A stretch of DNA of 64,000 bases from Aromatoleum evansii (GCF_012910805.1 NZ_WTVK01000023.1:18984-82983); one strand, 5' to 3'; counted from the stretch's first letter, positions 45,356-57,821 are shown. The notes: generated by a model not told the origin, from the sequence alone. Numbers and translations: made by a program.

Positions 45356-45682
45356 GGCGGATTCCTTCCTTTTTCGTGACGTTGGCTGGGCGTCGGGGAT
45401 GCGGCCCCGGACGACGCTGCGAGATTATATGTCTTTTATAAGACTTGAGGTGCAATGCAACAACGATCGCTCGTCAGCGCGCGAATTCTACTCCTCCCCA
45501 AGGACTTGCGTATCCCTGCGGGGGGGGCTTCCGGGGATTGCTTTGCCCCTCCCGTCGCAGAAACGCACGAGGACTGCACGGGAACGCATCCGGCACACGC
45601 CGTTCCAATGAAAAACGGATGACTTGCCACCCGAACCGCCATCGGGCATGGCATCCACGAACCGCAAGGAAGGAGATCGACC
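45356..45682. promoter_or_regulatory. 327-bp divergent acnB/acnA control region
   Basis: The region contains an AT-rich patch (45424-45446) with GTCTTTTATAAGAC at 45431-45444, arms GTCTT/AAGAC. This resembles GntR-type operators upstream of TCA-cycle genes in betaproteobacteria. It is 76 bp before the acnB start, so it probably overlaps the acnB promoter. On the acnA side AAGGAGATCGACC is a good ribosome-binding site. I see no small gene in the rest. Confidence 0.5.
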
Positions 45683-48400
<2,718 letters not shown>

Positions 48401-48418
48401 CATCCGGACATTTTCGCC

Positions 48419-48808
48419 ATGCTCGCCATCCCCTGCCCCTGCCAGTCCGGCAAGACCTTCACCGAGTGCTGCGCGCCGGTGATCGCCGGCGAAGTGCCGG
48501 CCGATTCGGCCGAGGCGCTGATGCGCAGCCGCTACACCGCCTTCACGCAGTCCAACGAGGCCTACCTGCTCGAGAGCTGGCATCAGTCGACGCGCCCTGC
48601 GACGCTTGACCTCGCCGGAGGGGAACCGGCGCCGAAGTGGATCGGGCTGCAGGTGCGCCAACACCTTCAGACCGGGGAAAACACCGCCATCGTCGAGTTC
48701 GTCGCCCGCTATCGGGTGGGCGGGCGCGCGCATCGCCTGCACGAGACCAGCCGTTTCGTGCGGGAGGGGCATCGCTGGTATTACGTGGATGGCGACATCC
48801 ACGAATGA
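48419..48808 (+). CDS. YchJ-like (UPF0225) SEC-C motif protein
   Basis: The 129-residue protein has an N-terminal SEC-C zinc-binding motif (CPCQSGKTFTECCAPVI) followed by an NTF2-like fold (EALMRSRYTAFTQSNEAYLL, HETSRFVREGHRWYYVDGD). This is the YchJ/UPF0225 layout at a typical length. Function is not established for the family. It lies 18 bp after acnA on the same strand, so read-through from acnA is likely. Confidence 0.85.
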   Translation: MLAIPCPCQSGKTFTECCAPVIAGEVPADSAEALMRSRYTAFTQSNEAYLLESWHQSTRPATLDLAGGEPAPKWIGLQVRQHLQTGENTAIVEFVARYRVGGRAHRLHETSRFVREGHRWYYVDGDIHE

Positions 48809-48917
48809 CGGCGCAACCGCTGCCGATCGCCTCCGCATATAATCGGACCGCTATATGCCCCTCACCTGGGCGGGCACCTCTCCAGCGGCGCTTCCGCTGC
48901 CTTGTCGCGAGACCGGC

Positions 48918-49301
48918 ATGAACCTCGAAAAAGTCATCTTCGGCTTCTTTATCGTCCTGGCGGCGACGCTCAACTTCGGTTTCTTCGTCGGGGACATCGA
49001 CAATCCCCAGCACCACGACATTTACGAGCTGTTCTTCGCGATCGTCGTCAGCCTCATCGCCACGGTGCTCAAGCTCGGCGACCGCACGCAGATCGGCGCG
49101 GTACACCTGTCAACGAGCCTGGTCGCGGACCTCCAGCTGATCGCGGCGGCGATGGTTTGGGGTTATGCGGCACACATTTCCGCGGACGGCCTCACACCCG
49201 AGATGGTGGCTCGCATCGTGTCGCTGTCGGGCGGTGCGCTGTTCGCGAACGTCGTATCGGTAATCATCCTGATCGCCGAAACGATCATGCAGCGCCGCTG
49301 A
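48918..49301 (+). CDS. DUF6394-like membrane protein beside a K+ channel
   Basis: This is a 127-residue, four-helix membrane protein. The start at MNLEKVIFGFFIVLAATLNF fits family members better than the open extension upstream. The stretch IATVLKLGDRTQIGAVHLST resembles small membrane proteins annotated DUF6394 that are encoded next to RCK-type K+ channels. The channel gene starts 14 bp later, so the two are almost certainly co-expressed. An auxiliary or subunit role is inferred only from this linkage. Confidence 0.65.
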   Translation: MNLEKVIFGFFIVLAATLNFGFFVGDIDNPQHHDIYELFFAIVVSLIATVLKLGDRTQIGAVHLSTSLVADLQLIAAAMVWGYAAHISADGLTPEMVARIVSLSGGALFANVVSVIILIAETIMQRR

Positions 49302-49315
49302 CGGAGCCATTCGCG

Positions 49316-51049
49316 ATGATGCCGCTGCTGCGCCATCAGAGCGTCTTCTTCCTGATCATGCGGCGCATGCGCGCGCCGTTGATCCTGCTGATCGCCATCA
49401 TCGCGATCTCGGTGATGGGACTCACGCTCGCGCCGGGCGTCGACGAAAACGGCAAGACGGTCTACCTCAGCTTCTTCCATGCGCTGTATTTCATCAGCTA
49501 CACGGCGACGACGATCGGCTTCGGCGAGATTCCCTACGCCTTCTCCGACCAGCAGCGGCTGTGGGTCCTCGCCTGCATCTACCTGTCCGTGATCGGCTGG
49601 GCCTACACGGTAGGCACCGTCTTCGCGCTACTCGCCGACCGCAACCTGCAGCAGGCGATCCGCACACAGAGTTTCATGCGCGCGGTGCGCAACCTGCGCG
49701 AACCCTTCTACCTCGTGTGCGGATTCGGCGAGACCGGGCGGCTGATCTGCGACGCGCTCGACCGTCTCGGATTCCGCGCCGTGGTCATCGAGCTGGACGA
49801 TACCAAGGTTGGCGAAATCGAGTTGTACGGCTACCACGCCGACATCCCCGCCCTGTGCGCCGACGCACGCAACCCCGAAAACCTCAAGTTCGCGGGACTC
49901 ACACACCGCAGTTGCATCGGCGTCATCGCGCTGACCAACGACGACAGCGCCAACCTCGCGATCGCGATCGCCGCGCGCCTCCTCGCCCCGAAAATCCCCG
50001 CCCTGTGCCGTGCGGAGTCCGCCGAAACGGCGGCCAACATGGCCTCCTTCGGCACGCGCCACATCATCAACCCGTTCGAGAAATTCTCCGAATACCTCGC
50101 GCTCGCACTGCACGCCCCCGCCGCGTGGCACCTGCTCACCTGGCTCACGGGCGTTCCCGGCACGACGATGGAGCGCCAGCGCGATCCCCCGCACGGCGAA
50201 TGGATCCTGTGCGGACATGGTCGCTTCGGACGAATGCTCGCACACGTCCTCGAGCGCGAGGGCGTCCCCCTCACGATCATCGACCGCAACGCGCCCCCAC
50301 CGGCACCGTCGGCGCGCTGGGTGCAGGGCGAAGGCACCGGAGCCCCCGCCCTCGAAGCGGCAGGCGTGCGGCGTGCCGCCGGCATCGTCGCCGCGACGGC
50401 CAACGACGTGGACAACCTGTCGACAGTCGTCACCGCGCGCGAGCTCAATCCGAAACTGTTCGTGATCCTGCGCCAGAACCACTTTGCCAACAATTCGCTG
50501 TTCGAGGCCTTCGACTACGACGTGAATGTGGTACCCAGCCGCATCATTGCGCACGAGTGCCTGGCGATCCTCACGACGCCCTTGCTGGTCCCCTTCCTCG
50601 AGGACATGAAACGCCACGACGAGGACTGGTGCGACCGGCTGCTTGGACGCCTGACGGATCGCTTCGGCTGGGAAGTCCCGACAGTATGGAGCGAGCGCAT
50701 CAACGTCAGCCGAGCCCCCGCGCTGTACCGCAAGCTGATGAAGGGCGTGACGATCGAACTTCGGTCGCTGCTCAAGTCACCGTCGAACCGCGACGACGCC
50801 CTCGCGTGCGACATCCTGCTGCTGCGGCGCGAGGATGACGACCATCTGCTGATCCCCGAGGGCGACACGGAACTGCGAGCAGGCGACGAGCTCCTGCTGG
50901 TGGGCACCGCGGAAGCCCAGAGGGAATTCGGCCTGCTGATCTCAAACGACCATGCGCTCGTCTATGTCCTCACCGGCACGGACCTGCCTGGCGGCTGGAT
51001 CTGGGAACGGCTGTCGCGCAATCGGGCGGAGCGGAGCGAGACGGCATAG
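49316..51049 (+). CDS. Potassium channel with two RCK/TrkA-N domains
   Basis: The 577-residue protein has a two-helix pore module. Transmembrane segments lie at about residues 20-40 and 80-103, flanking the selectivity filter TATTIGFGE near residues 60-70 (the canonical TVGYG-like position reads TIGFG). Two regulatory regions follow, each with a nucleotide-binding Rossmann glycine motif: VCGFGETGRLICDALDRLGF and LCGHGRFGRMLAHVLE, the second ending with a TrkA-C-like region (TELRAGDELLLVGTAEAQRE). It likely gates K+ flux in response to a nucleotide or ion. The first of two tandem ATGs is used. Confidence 0.88.
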   Translation: MMPLLRHQSVFFLIMRRMRAPLILLIAIIAISVMGLTLAPGVDENGKTVYLSFFHALYFISYTATTIGFGEIPYAFSDQQRLWVLACIYLSVIGWAYTVGTVFALLADRNLQQAIRTQSFMRAVRNLREPFYLVCGFGETGRLICDALDRLGFRAVVIELDDTKVGEIELYGYHADIPALCADARNPENLKFAGLTHRSCIGVIALTNDDSANLAIAIAARLLAPKIPALCRAESAETAANMASFGTRHIINPFEKFSEYLALALHAPAAWHLLTWLTGVPGTTMERQRDPPHGEWILCGHGRFGRMLAHVLEREGVPLTIIDRNAPPPAPSARWVQGEGTGAPALEAAGVRRAAGIVAATANDVDNLSTVVTARELNPKLFVILRQNHFANNSLFEAFDYDVNVVPSRIIAHECLAILTTPLLVPFLEDMKRHDEDWCDRLLGRLTDRFGWEVPTVWSERINVSRAPALYRKLMKGVTIELRSLLKSPSNRDDALACDILLLRREDDDHLLIPEGDTELRAGDELLLVGTAEAQREFGLLISNDHALVYVLTGTDLPGGWIWERLSRNRAERSETA

Positions 51050-51079
51050 CGACGCTGGCTCGCCCCGCCAACACCGGAA

Positions 51080-51298
51080 TCACTCCGACGCGACCAGCAC
51101 CACCGTTTCGCCGCCGAAGCACACCGTTGCGCCCGGCCTCAGTTTCGCGCGCTTGCGCGACTCCACCTTGCCATCGACCATGACCCGCCCCGCTTCGACC
51201 GCGGCGTGGGCCTCGCCCCCGGTGCCGGTCATGCCGGTGGCCTTGAGCAGTTGATCGAGCTGGATATATTCGCCGCGCACGGCAAACGAAAGCGTCAT
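51080..51298 (-). CDS. S4-domain RNA-binding protein (YbcJ-like)
   Basis: The 72-residue protein is read from MTLSFAVRGEYIQLDQLLKA, preceded by GGGAGAAATGC. The S4 fold is evident in IQLDQLLKATGMTGTGGEA and GRVMVDGKVESRKRAKLRPG, so it is a stand-alone S4 protein like E. coli YbcJ that probably binds structured RNA. It is convergent with the K+ channel gene and divergent from the Ap4A phosphorylase-like gene. Confidence 0.85.
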   Translation of the reverse strand: MTLSFAVRGEYIQLDQLLKATGMTGTGGEAHAAVEAGRVMVDGKVESRKRAKLRPGATVCFGGETVVLVASE

Positions 51299-51405
51299 GC
51301 ATTTCTCCCGGGCAGCCCGCAGGCTGCACAATTCAAATTGATCGACCTCGAGCCGTCAGCCTACACTGCCGGCTAAACCTCTGCCGTCCCGTGATCGCCC
51401 ATACC

Positions 51406-52269
51406 ATGTCCGACGACCTGCTGCAGCGGATCGACCGCACGCTCAGTCGCGCAGCCGACACCGGTGCGCTGCTTCCCATCCGCACCGAACGGACGCCGAT
51501 CGAGGACGCCGGCATCGGTTTCACGGTGCGCTGGGTGTCCACGCTGGCGCACAAGGACGCCGCGCGGGTCGAGGCCGCGGTGAAGCGCGACCCGGACTTC
51601 AACCCCTTTCTCCCGCCCGACCCGGAACTGACCGTCGGCCCCCTCGGGGATCAGCACCTGGGAGTGCTGAACAAGTTTCCCGTCATCGACCGCCACCTGC
51701 TGATCGTCACCCGTGCCTTCGAGGCGCAGACGGCGCCGTTGACGCGGACCGATTTCATCGCGCTCGCGACCGTGATGACCTCGCTCGGCGGGCTCGGTTT
51801 CTACAACGGAGGCAGCGAGGCGGGTGCCAGCCAGCGCCACAAGCACCTGCAGTGGGTTCCCGACGCCGCGGAGACGGCGCGCCTGGGCCTATTTACCAGC
51901 CAGCTCCCCGCGGACCTGCCCCCCTTCGCGCACGCCATCCTCGACACCCTGCCCTGGCGGCACACCTTTGTGCGCCTGCCGCCCTGCGACGACGCCATAT
52001 CGCTCGGCGAAGCCATGCACCTCGCGTTCCGGAACGGCTGCGAAACGCTCGGCATCGACCCCGCTGCGGATCCCATGCCCCCCTACAATTTCCTCGTGTC
52101 GCGCGACTGGATGACCGTGATCCCGCGCGTCCGCGAGCGTCACGAAAACATCTCGGTCAATGCGCTGGGCTTCGCCGGCTCGCTGTTCGTGCGGCGCCCC
52201 GAGGAGATCGAGACCGTGCGCGCGATCGGCCCGCTCAGGCTGCTCGCGGCAGTCGCGCGCCCGCGCTGA
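51406..52269 (+). CDS. ATP adenylyltransferase (Ap4A phosphorylase-like)
   Basis: The 287-residue protein is read from MSDDLLQRIDRTLSRAADTG; a GTG five codons earlier is an alternative. It belongs to the Apa1/Apa2-type branch of the HIT superfamily. FNKFPVIDRH-like text (LGVLNKFPVIDRHLLIVTR) precedes the catalytic GASQRHKHLQWVP. A C-terminal extension carries PYNFLVSRDWMTVIPR. The enzyme would phosphorolyse diadenosine tetraphosphate to ADP and ATP. It is monocistronic. Confidence 0.88.
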   Translation: MSDDLLQRIDRTLSRAADTGALLPIRTERTPIEDAGIGFTVRWVSTLAHKDAARVEAAVKRDPDFNPFLPPDPELTVGPLGDQHLGVLNKFPVIDRHLLIVTRAFEAQTAPLTRTDFIALATVMTSLGGLGFYNGGSEAGASQRHKHLQWVPDAAETARLGLFTSQLPADLPPFAHAILDTLPWRHTFVRLPPCDDAISLGEAMHLAFRNGCETLGIDPAADPMPPYNFLVSRDWMTVIPRVRERHENISVNALGFAGSLFVRRPEEIETVRAIGPLRLLAAVARPR

Positions 52270-52629
52270 TCAGGCGGCTTGCCCCGCCGCGAGCGGCTGC
52301 AAGGGCGGCAAGCCGATCTGCGCGCGCAGCTCGTTGCATTTCCGATTTGGCGAACCGTCCGCCTCGTGCGACGGAAACTCGCGGCATGGTGTCGGACGCC
52401 GATCGTAGATCGTGCAGAACACCCGCCCGCCGGGCCGACCTTCCAGCGCCACGCAGCGGCGCGGCTCCGCGTTGGTCCCCTGCATGCAGCGCAGGTGCAG
52501 GTTGAGCTTTTCCGTCAGCCCGGCGGGCACGAAACCGCCCGGCGCGTCGTCCGCCTCGCCCCAGTAGAACGAGACGCGGAATTGGACGCAGCACATGCCG
52601 CAGTCCAGGCAGGGGTTCGGATCACTCAT
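52270..52629 (-). CDS. YkgJ-family cysteine-cluster protein (first of two)
   Basis: The 119-residue protein has the YkgJ metal-binding Cys set: CLDCGMCC at the N-terminus, then RCVALEGRPGG, VFCTIYDRRPTPCREF. The family is predicted to bind zinc or an iron-sulfur centre; its role is unknown. A paralogue lies just upstream at 52699-53028. It is convergent with the Ap4A phosphorylase-like gene, with the two stops directly abutting. Confidence 0.85.
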   Translation of the reverse strand: MSDPNPCLDCGMCCVQFRVSFYWGEADDAPGGFVPAGLTEKLNLHLRCMQGTNAEPRRCVALEGRPGGRVFCTIYDRRPTPCREFPSHEADGSPNRKCNELRAQIGLPPLQPLAAGQAA

Positions 52630-52698
52630 CGCAAGTCGGTGCCGGTGCAGGTTTCGGCGCGATTCTACCCAAGGTCGCCACGCCCTTGCAGGCTCACC

Positions 52699-53028
52699 TC
52701 ACAGCGGAGGCAGTCCGTGGCGCCGCCGCGCGCGGTCGCAGGCATCCTCACCGATGCCGAGCGCCGCGTAGGGCGCGAAGTCGCGACAGGGGGACGGCCG
52801 CCCGGCGTAGATCGTGCACCGGACCCCGCAACCGATGTCCCCTGCCAGCGCGACGCAGCGCGGCGGCGCTTCGTCGGTGCCGCGCATGCGCACGAGCTCG
52901 CCGGTCACCGCAACCGTCATCGCATCGGGAACGCCTCCTGCGGTCACGCTGGCCAGTTCCGAGCGATGAAAATCGACGCGGAAGGCGGCACAACAGGCGC
53001 CGCAGCGGGTGCAGTGGTCGTCGCTCAC
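52699..53028 (-). CDS. YkgJ-family cysteine-cluster protein (second of two)
   Basis: The 109-residue protein is read from a GTG (VSDDHCTRCGACCAAFRVDF); a longer open frame upstream is low-complexity shadow. The Cys pattern CTRCGACC, RCVALAGDIGCGVRCTIY and GRPSPCRDF matches its downstream neighbour, indicating an old tandem duplication. The middle region differs substantially. No convincing Shine-Dalgarno was found, so the start is uncertain. Confidence 0.78.
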   Translation of the reverse strand: MSDDHCTRCGACCAAFRVDFHRSELASVTAGGVPDAMTVAVTGELVRMRGTDEAPPRCVALAGDIGCGVRCTIYAGRPSPCRDFAPYAALGIGEDACDRARRRHGLPPL

Positions 53029-53056
53029 GCCGCGCCCCGCACCCTGGCGCAAACCC

Positions 53057-53782
<726 letters not shown>

Positions 53783-53803
53783 CGTCTTTCTCCGGAATGC
53801 CTT

Positions 53804-54508
53804 TCAGCGTGCGCCATCCTCTTGCAGCGCGCAAGCCTGCGCGTCGAGATCGCAGACCAGGCGGAAGAGCGTCTGGCCGGAATCGCGGTACTTGCGCTCG
53901 AAGGGCGTCAGCGGAGCGGGAGCCTCGAAGGCTTCCCATGCGATGTCGCGGCCGGTCGCCAGGCCGAGCGCACACGCGAACTCCTCGATGTACACGCGCC
54001 AGTTCGTGCGGCACTCGAGCACCCCGCCCAGCCGCGGCACGAACGGGAAGACCGGGTGCGCGTGCCAGCGCCGCGCGAGATGGCCGATCTTGGGCCAGGG
54101 GTTCGGGTAGAGGATGTAGTGACGTGCGAGCCGCAGGCCGGCATCGCTCATCAGGCGCCAGTAATCGACGAGATCCGCGCGCACGAAGACCATGTTCTTC
54201 GGCAGCAGTGCATCGGGATAAGGCTTGCGGCGCTTGAGCCTGTCCTCGGACTGGTCGACGCCGATCACCCAGTGATCCGGGAAGGCGCGCGCCAGCTGGA
54301 TCGTGCTGTGACCGACACCGCAACCGGCATCGAGGATCAGCGGCGCACTGCGGTCCCATCCCGCGAGGCTGGCCTCGAAGGCTTCGCGGTTGTAGTCCAG
54401 GCAGGGCTTGCGGAAGGGCTCCGCGAGGTGGCGCTGCACGCGTCGCAGCAACTGTTCATGCACGCCCGCCTGGGCGCTCTCGGGGATGCGCGAGTTTGCG
54501 TAACTCAT
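53804..54508 (-). CDS. TrmB-like tRNA (guanine-N7)-methyltransferase
   Basis: The 234-residue protein is read from MSYANSRIPESAQAGVHEQL; the open extension upstream overlaps the dusC gene. The SAM motif is LILDAGCGVGHSTIQLA, followed by WVIGVDQSEDRL, and the TrmB hallmark is YILYPNPWPKIGH (usual form PDPWPKxRH). It would methylate G46 of tRNAs. The sequence is somewhat divergent from canonical TrmB, so a second specialised paralogue elsewhere is possible. It lies next to dusC, another tRNA modification gene. Confidence 0.8.
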   Translation of the reverse strand: MSYANSRIPESAQAGVHEQLLRRVQRHLAEPFRKPCLDYNREAFEASLAGWDRSAPLILDAGCGVGHSTIQLARAFPDHWVIGVDQSEDRLKRRKPYPDALLPKNMVFVRADLVDYWRLMSDAGLRLARHYILYPNPWPKIGHLARRWHAHPVFPFVPRLGGVLECRTNWRVYIEEFACALGLATGRDIAWEAFEAPAPLTPFERKYRDSGQTLFRLVCDLDAQACALQEDGAR

Positions 54509-54522
54509 CGGATGCTTCCGGT

Positions 54523-55509
54523 TCAGGCCGCCAGCGGCAGCGCAACGGCGGCGATGCCGTGGCGTGCGAGCGCGGCTTCGATCTCGGGGGGCCTGCGCGC
54601 CGCGCGGATTTCGCGGAACAGCTGCTCGGCCTGCGGGTAATTGCGGCGCAGCAGGTTCAGCCACTGCTTGAGGCGGCCCGGCGAATGCTGCGGACGCAAC
54701 CTGACCTGGACGCGCTTCCAGTAAAGAGCCAGGAGGGGTCGCAATTCAGCCCACTCCGCCTCGCGGTCGATAACGCGACCGGCCTCGCCGCCATGTGCGC
54801 GCAGGCGTCGCGCAAGGAAGGGGTCGGCAACCGCGCCGCGCCCCAGCATCACGTCGGCAACCCCGCTCTCCGCACGGCAGCGCCGCCAGTCGGCCTCGGA
54901 CCACACTTCGCCGTTGGCAGTCACGGAAATGTCCACAGCCTCGGCAATGCGGGCGATCCACGCCCAATGTGCCGGCGGACGGTAACCGTCGAGCTTGGTG
55001 CGCGCATGCACGACCAAAGCTTCCACGCCTCCGGCGGCGAGCGCCTGGGCGCATTCCACGGCTCTCGCGGTGTCGGCGACGCCCAACCGCATCTTCGCCG
55101 TGAACGGTATCCCGGCCGGCACGGCAGCCCGCACGGCGGCAGCGATGCGATGCAGCAGCTCGGGCTCGTCGAGCAGCACGGCTCCGCCGCGATGACGATT
55201 TACCGTCGGAGCGGGACAACCGAAATTGAGGTCCACGCCAGGCGGCGCGAGCTCCACGAGACGCGCGGCGTTATCGGCCAGACAGGCAGGGTCCGAGCCC
55301 AGCAGTTGCAGGCGCACCGGCACCGCAGCCGCGGTCCGTCCGCCGGACAGCAACTCGGGGCTGATGCGCCGGTAGAAGCGATGCGGCAGGAGCGTGCCGG
55401 ACACTCGCGCGAACTCGCTCACGGCCCAGTCATAGGAGCAGGCGCGGGTGAGAACGTCGCGCAAATCGGCGTCGAGCAGACCTTCCATCGGCGCGAGCAG
55501 CAGACGCAC
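54523..55509 (-). CDS. dusC: tRNA-dihydrouridine(16) synthase
   Basis: The 328-residue FMN-dependent enzyme starts at a GTG (MRLLLAPMEGLLDADLRDVL). The conserved LNFGCPAPTVNRHRGGAVLL holds the catalytic Cys, followed by FTAKMRLG, VHARTKLDGY and VTANGEVWS. The start MRLLLAPMEG and length match DusC, which reduces U16 in tRNA. It lies 14 bp upstream of the TrmB-like gene and is probably co-transcribed with it. Confidence 0.9.
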   Translation of the reverse strand: MRLLLAPMEGLLDADLRDVLTRACSYDWAVSEFARVSGTLLPHRFYRRISPELLSGGRTAAAVPVRLQLLGSDPACLADNAARLVELAPPGVDLNFGCPAPTVNRHRGGAVLLDEPELLHRIAAAVRAAVPAGIPFTAKMRLGVADTARAVECAQALAAGGVEALVVHARTKLDGYRPPAHWAWIARIAEAVDISVTANGEVWSEADWRRCRAESGVADVMLGRGAVADPFLARRLRAHGGEAGRVIDREAEWAELRPLLALYWKRVQVRLRPQHSPGRLKQWLNLLRRNYPQAEQLFREIRAARRPPEIEAALARHGIAAVALPLAA

Positions 55510-55821
55510 ACCAACTCCCTGAAAAAGGGGCGTATTGTACGGCCAACGGCAGCAGGAGAGCCACCTGCGACCCGGATGTACGCCCCCGGACGCACTTCAG
55601 TCCGACCGTGTGAGCGGCTTCAGCCGCGAATCGACGTCCGGCGTTTCCGGACCGCTCGATTCACGACGGAAGGCGCACCCGAAATGCTGCCCGGCCGATC
55701 GTGCGTTTGCCCTGCAAAACAGCGGCTTGCTTGCCTTGCGACACCGGATCAGTGATAATCTACGGTTTCCACCTGCTGTCAGGGCGGCCACATTCACCGC
55801 CCGCTCGTTCGAGGAATCACC
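55510..55821 (+). promoter_or_regulatory. 312-bp divergent dusC/rpmE region with an rpmE promoter candidate
   Basis: TTGCCT (55731-55736) and GATAAT (55754-55759) are separated by 17 bp and lie 62 bp before the rpmE start, a good sigma-70-type match. I see nothing else assignable in this interval; an open frame across it has no coding character. Confidence 0.5.
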
Positions 55822-56040
55822 ATGAAAGCGGATACCCACCCGAATTACCAAGTCGTCCAGGTCACCTGCTCCTGCGGCAACGCCTTCGAAACCCGCTCGA
55901 CGCTGGGCAAGCCCGTGCTGCACGTCGAAGTGTGCGCAGCCTGCCACCCGTTCTACACCGGCAAGCAGAAGATCGTCGATACCGCCGGCCGCGTCGAGCG
56001 CTTCCGCCAGAAATACGGCAGCGTTCAGCGCCTTGGCTGA
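55822..56040 (+). CDS. rpmE: 50S ribosomal protein L31, zinc-binding form
   Basis: The 72-residue protein starts after GAGGAATCACC. The four zinc ligands of the C+ form are intact (Cys16, Cys18, Cys38, Cys41: TCSCGNAF and [15 protein letters not shown]), so it needs zinc, unlike the C- paralogue usually induced on zinc starvation. It has its own promoter candidate and a strong terminator. Confidence 0.96.
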   Translation: MKADTHPNYQVVQVTCSCGNAFETRSTLGKPVLHVEVCAACHPFYTGKQKIVDTAGRVERFRQKYGSVQRLG

Positions 56041-56061
56041 ACCCCGGTTTCCGGTCGCGAC

Positions 56062-56088
56062 AAAAAGGCAGCTTCGGCTGCCTTTTTT
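56062..56088 (+). terminator. Rho-independent terminator of rpmE
   Basis: Stem AAGGCAGC/GCTGCCTT with a TTCG tetraloop, followed by a run of T residues, 21 bp after the rpmE stop codon. Confidence 0.92.
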
Positions 56089-56168
56089 GTTCCTCGAAAC
56101 ACGGCGCAGCCGCGCGCGCCGGCTAAAATTCCGCACCCGACGTTCCGACGCCGTCCGCACCATGACGG

Positions 56169-57821
56169 ATGGCGCACCATGACATGACTGGAGAATCCTT
56201 CCGGACCTCGATGATCCGGCGGCATCTGTACGGCGCGACCGGCCTGGCGCTGCTCATCGCCCTGTACCTGCTCACCGGACTGACCGGCCATGACCCTTGG
56301 CGCGGCGACGACGCACGCCATTTCGGCCCGATCCTGGAGATGCTGCAGGGAAACCATCTGCTGTTCCCCGCCATCGCCGGCCAGCCCGAAACCGATTTCC
56401 CGCCGCTCTACTACTGGGCCGGCGCCGCGTTCGCGCGCCTGCTCGCCCCCTTGCTGCCGCTGCACGACGGCGCCCGGCTGGCGACCACGCTGTTCACGGC
56501 CCTGGCGATCTTCTGGATCACGCGCGCGGCAACCCGCCTCTACGGGCGCGAGACACGCACCCCCGCAGCCCTGCTGACCCTCGGCACGCTGGGCCTCGTG
56601 CTGCATGCGCATGAAACGCAACCGATGATTGCGCTCATGGCGATGCAGACCCTCACGCTGGCGGGCCTCTCGCACATCCCGACCCGGCCCGTGCTCGGCG
56701 GCGTCCAGGCCGGAATGGGCGCGGCGCTCGCCTTCCTCGCCGGCGGCCTGCCCGGTGTCGTGCTTTCGTTGCCACTCTTCGTCGTCGTCATCGCCGCCTG
56801 TCCCGAATGCCGCAATCCGCGCGCCAGTAGCGGACTGATCATCGGGCTGAGCATCGCCCTCGGCGCATCGGCGCTGTGGCCGCTGGCGCTGCATTATCAG
56901 TCCCCCGAACTGCTCGCGCTGTGGTGGCGCAACGAGTGGCACGACCTGTGGGCCGGAGCGATGAGCGGCAACGAATTCGCGCGCCTGGTCGAACTGCTCG
57001 GCTGGTTCGCCTGGCCGCTGTGGCCCATCGCGCTGTGGTCGCTGTGGCGCACGCGCCGCCGCCTGCTGCGCGCGTCCGCGCTGCTGCCGATCACGGCCCT
57101 TGTCTTCGCCCTGGCCTGGATCATCCTGAACGGCAGCCTCAGCCCGGCCTCGATGCTGCCGCTCGTGCCGCCGCTCGCGCTGCTTGCGGCATCAGGGGTG
57201 CCGACCCTGCGACGCGGCGCCGCGAACGCCTTCGATTGGTTCGGGATCATGACCTTCGGCGTCTTCGCCCTGCTGGTGTGGATCGCATGGAGCGCCCAGG
57301 TTTTCCTGTGGCCGCCCGGACTCGCACGCCACCTCGTGCGCGTGGCGCCGGACTTCGCCCTGCGCGCACCCGAGATCTCGGCCATCGCCGGCATCGCCAT
57401 CATCGCCGCATGGGTACTGCTGGCGTGGCGTTTGCCGCGCTCGCCGAACCGCGCGCCGGCGAACTGGGCGCTCGGGATGACGATGCTGTGGTGCCTCACG
57501 ATCGCGCTGCTCAAGCCCTGGTTCGACCATGACCGCAGCTATCGTCCGGCCGCAACCTCGCTGAAGATCGCGCTGTCGGGCGAGCGTGAGGGCTGTGTCG
57601 CGATGGTGGGCTTGTCAGCCAGCCAGCGCGCCTCCTTCCATTACTTCGCCGGCATCCGGCCGGAGCGGGTCGTCAACAACGAAACCCCGTGCGGCTTCCT
57701 GCTGGTTTTCGACGATCGCAGCGAGACGCAAAAACCCGCGCCGGAATGGCAGCAGATCTGGGAATTCCGTCGCGGCGGCGGGAGACAGCAGGAAATCTTC
57801 CGCCTGTACCGGCGCGACTGA
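56169..57821 (+). CDS. ArnT-like membrane glycosyltransferase (GT-C fold)
   Basis: This 550-residue protein has about ten to twelve transmembrane helices and a soluble C-terminal region (residues about 450-550). Early in the chain DPWRGDDARHFGPILEMLQG carries the acidic residue expected in the first periplasmic loop of GT-C enzymes, followed by ETDFPPLYYWAGAAFARLLA, as in the ArnT/PMT family. These enzymes transfer sugars from polyprenyl phosphates to lipid or protein acceptors in the periplasm. The acceptor is unknown. Start choice is weak: MAHHDM has no visible Shine-Dalgarno, and internal Mets at residues 6 and 15 are alternatives. Confidence 0.75.
   Translation: MAHHDMTGESFRTSMIRRHLYGATGLALLIALYLLTGLTGHDPWRGDDARHFGPILEMLQGNHLLFPAIAGQPETDFPPLYYWAGAAFARLLAPLLPLHDGARLATTLFTALAIFWITRAATRLYGRETRTPAALLTLGTLGLVLHAHETQPMIALMAMQTLTLAGLSHIPTRPVLGGVQAGMGAALAFLAGGLPGVVLSLPLFVVVIAACPECRNPRASSGLIIGLSIALGASALWPLALHYQSPELLALWWRNEWHDLWAGAMSGNEFARLVELLGWFAWPLWPIALWSLWRTRRRLLRASALLPITALVFALAWIILNGSLSPASMLPLVPPLALLAASGVPTLRRGAANAFDWFGIMTFGVFALLVWIAWSAQVFLWPPGLARHLVRVAPDFALRAPEISAIAGIAIIAAWVLLAWRLPRSPNRAPANWALGMTMLWCLTIALLKPWFDHDRSYRPAATSLKIALSGEREGCVAMVGLSASQRASFHYFAGIRPERVVNNETPCGFLLVFDDRSETQKPAPEWQQIWEFRRGGGRQQEIFRLYRRD

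Noticed and set aside
42686..45379. 897-codon plus-strand open frame opposite acnB
   Set aside because: It is antisense to a full-length, well-conserved aconitase B. Such long shadows are common at this GC content and the translation resembles no family.
55535..55825. 96-codon plus-strand ORF between dusC and rpmE
   Set aside because: It overlaps the rpmE promoter and start, has no ribosome-binding site, and its sequence has no protein-like character.
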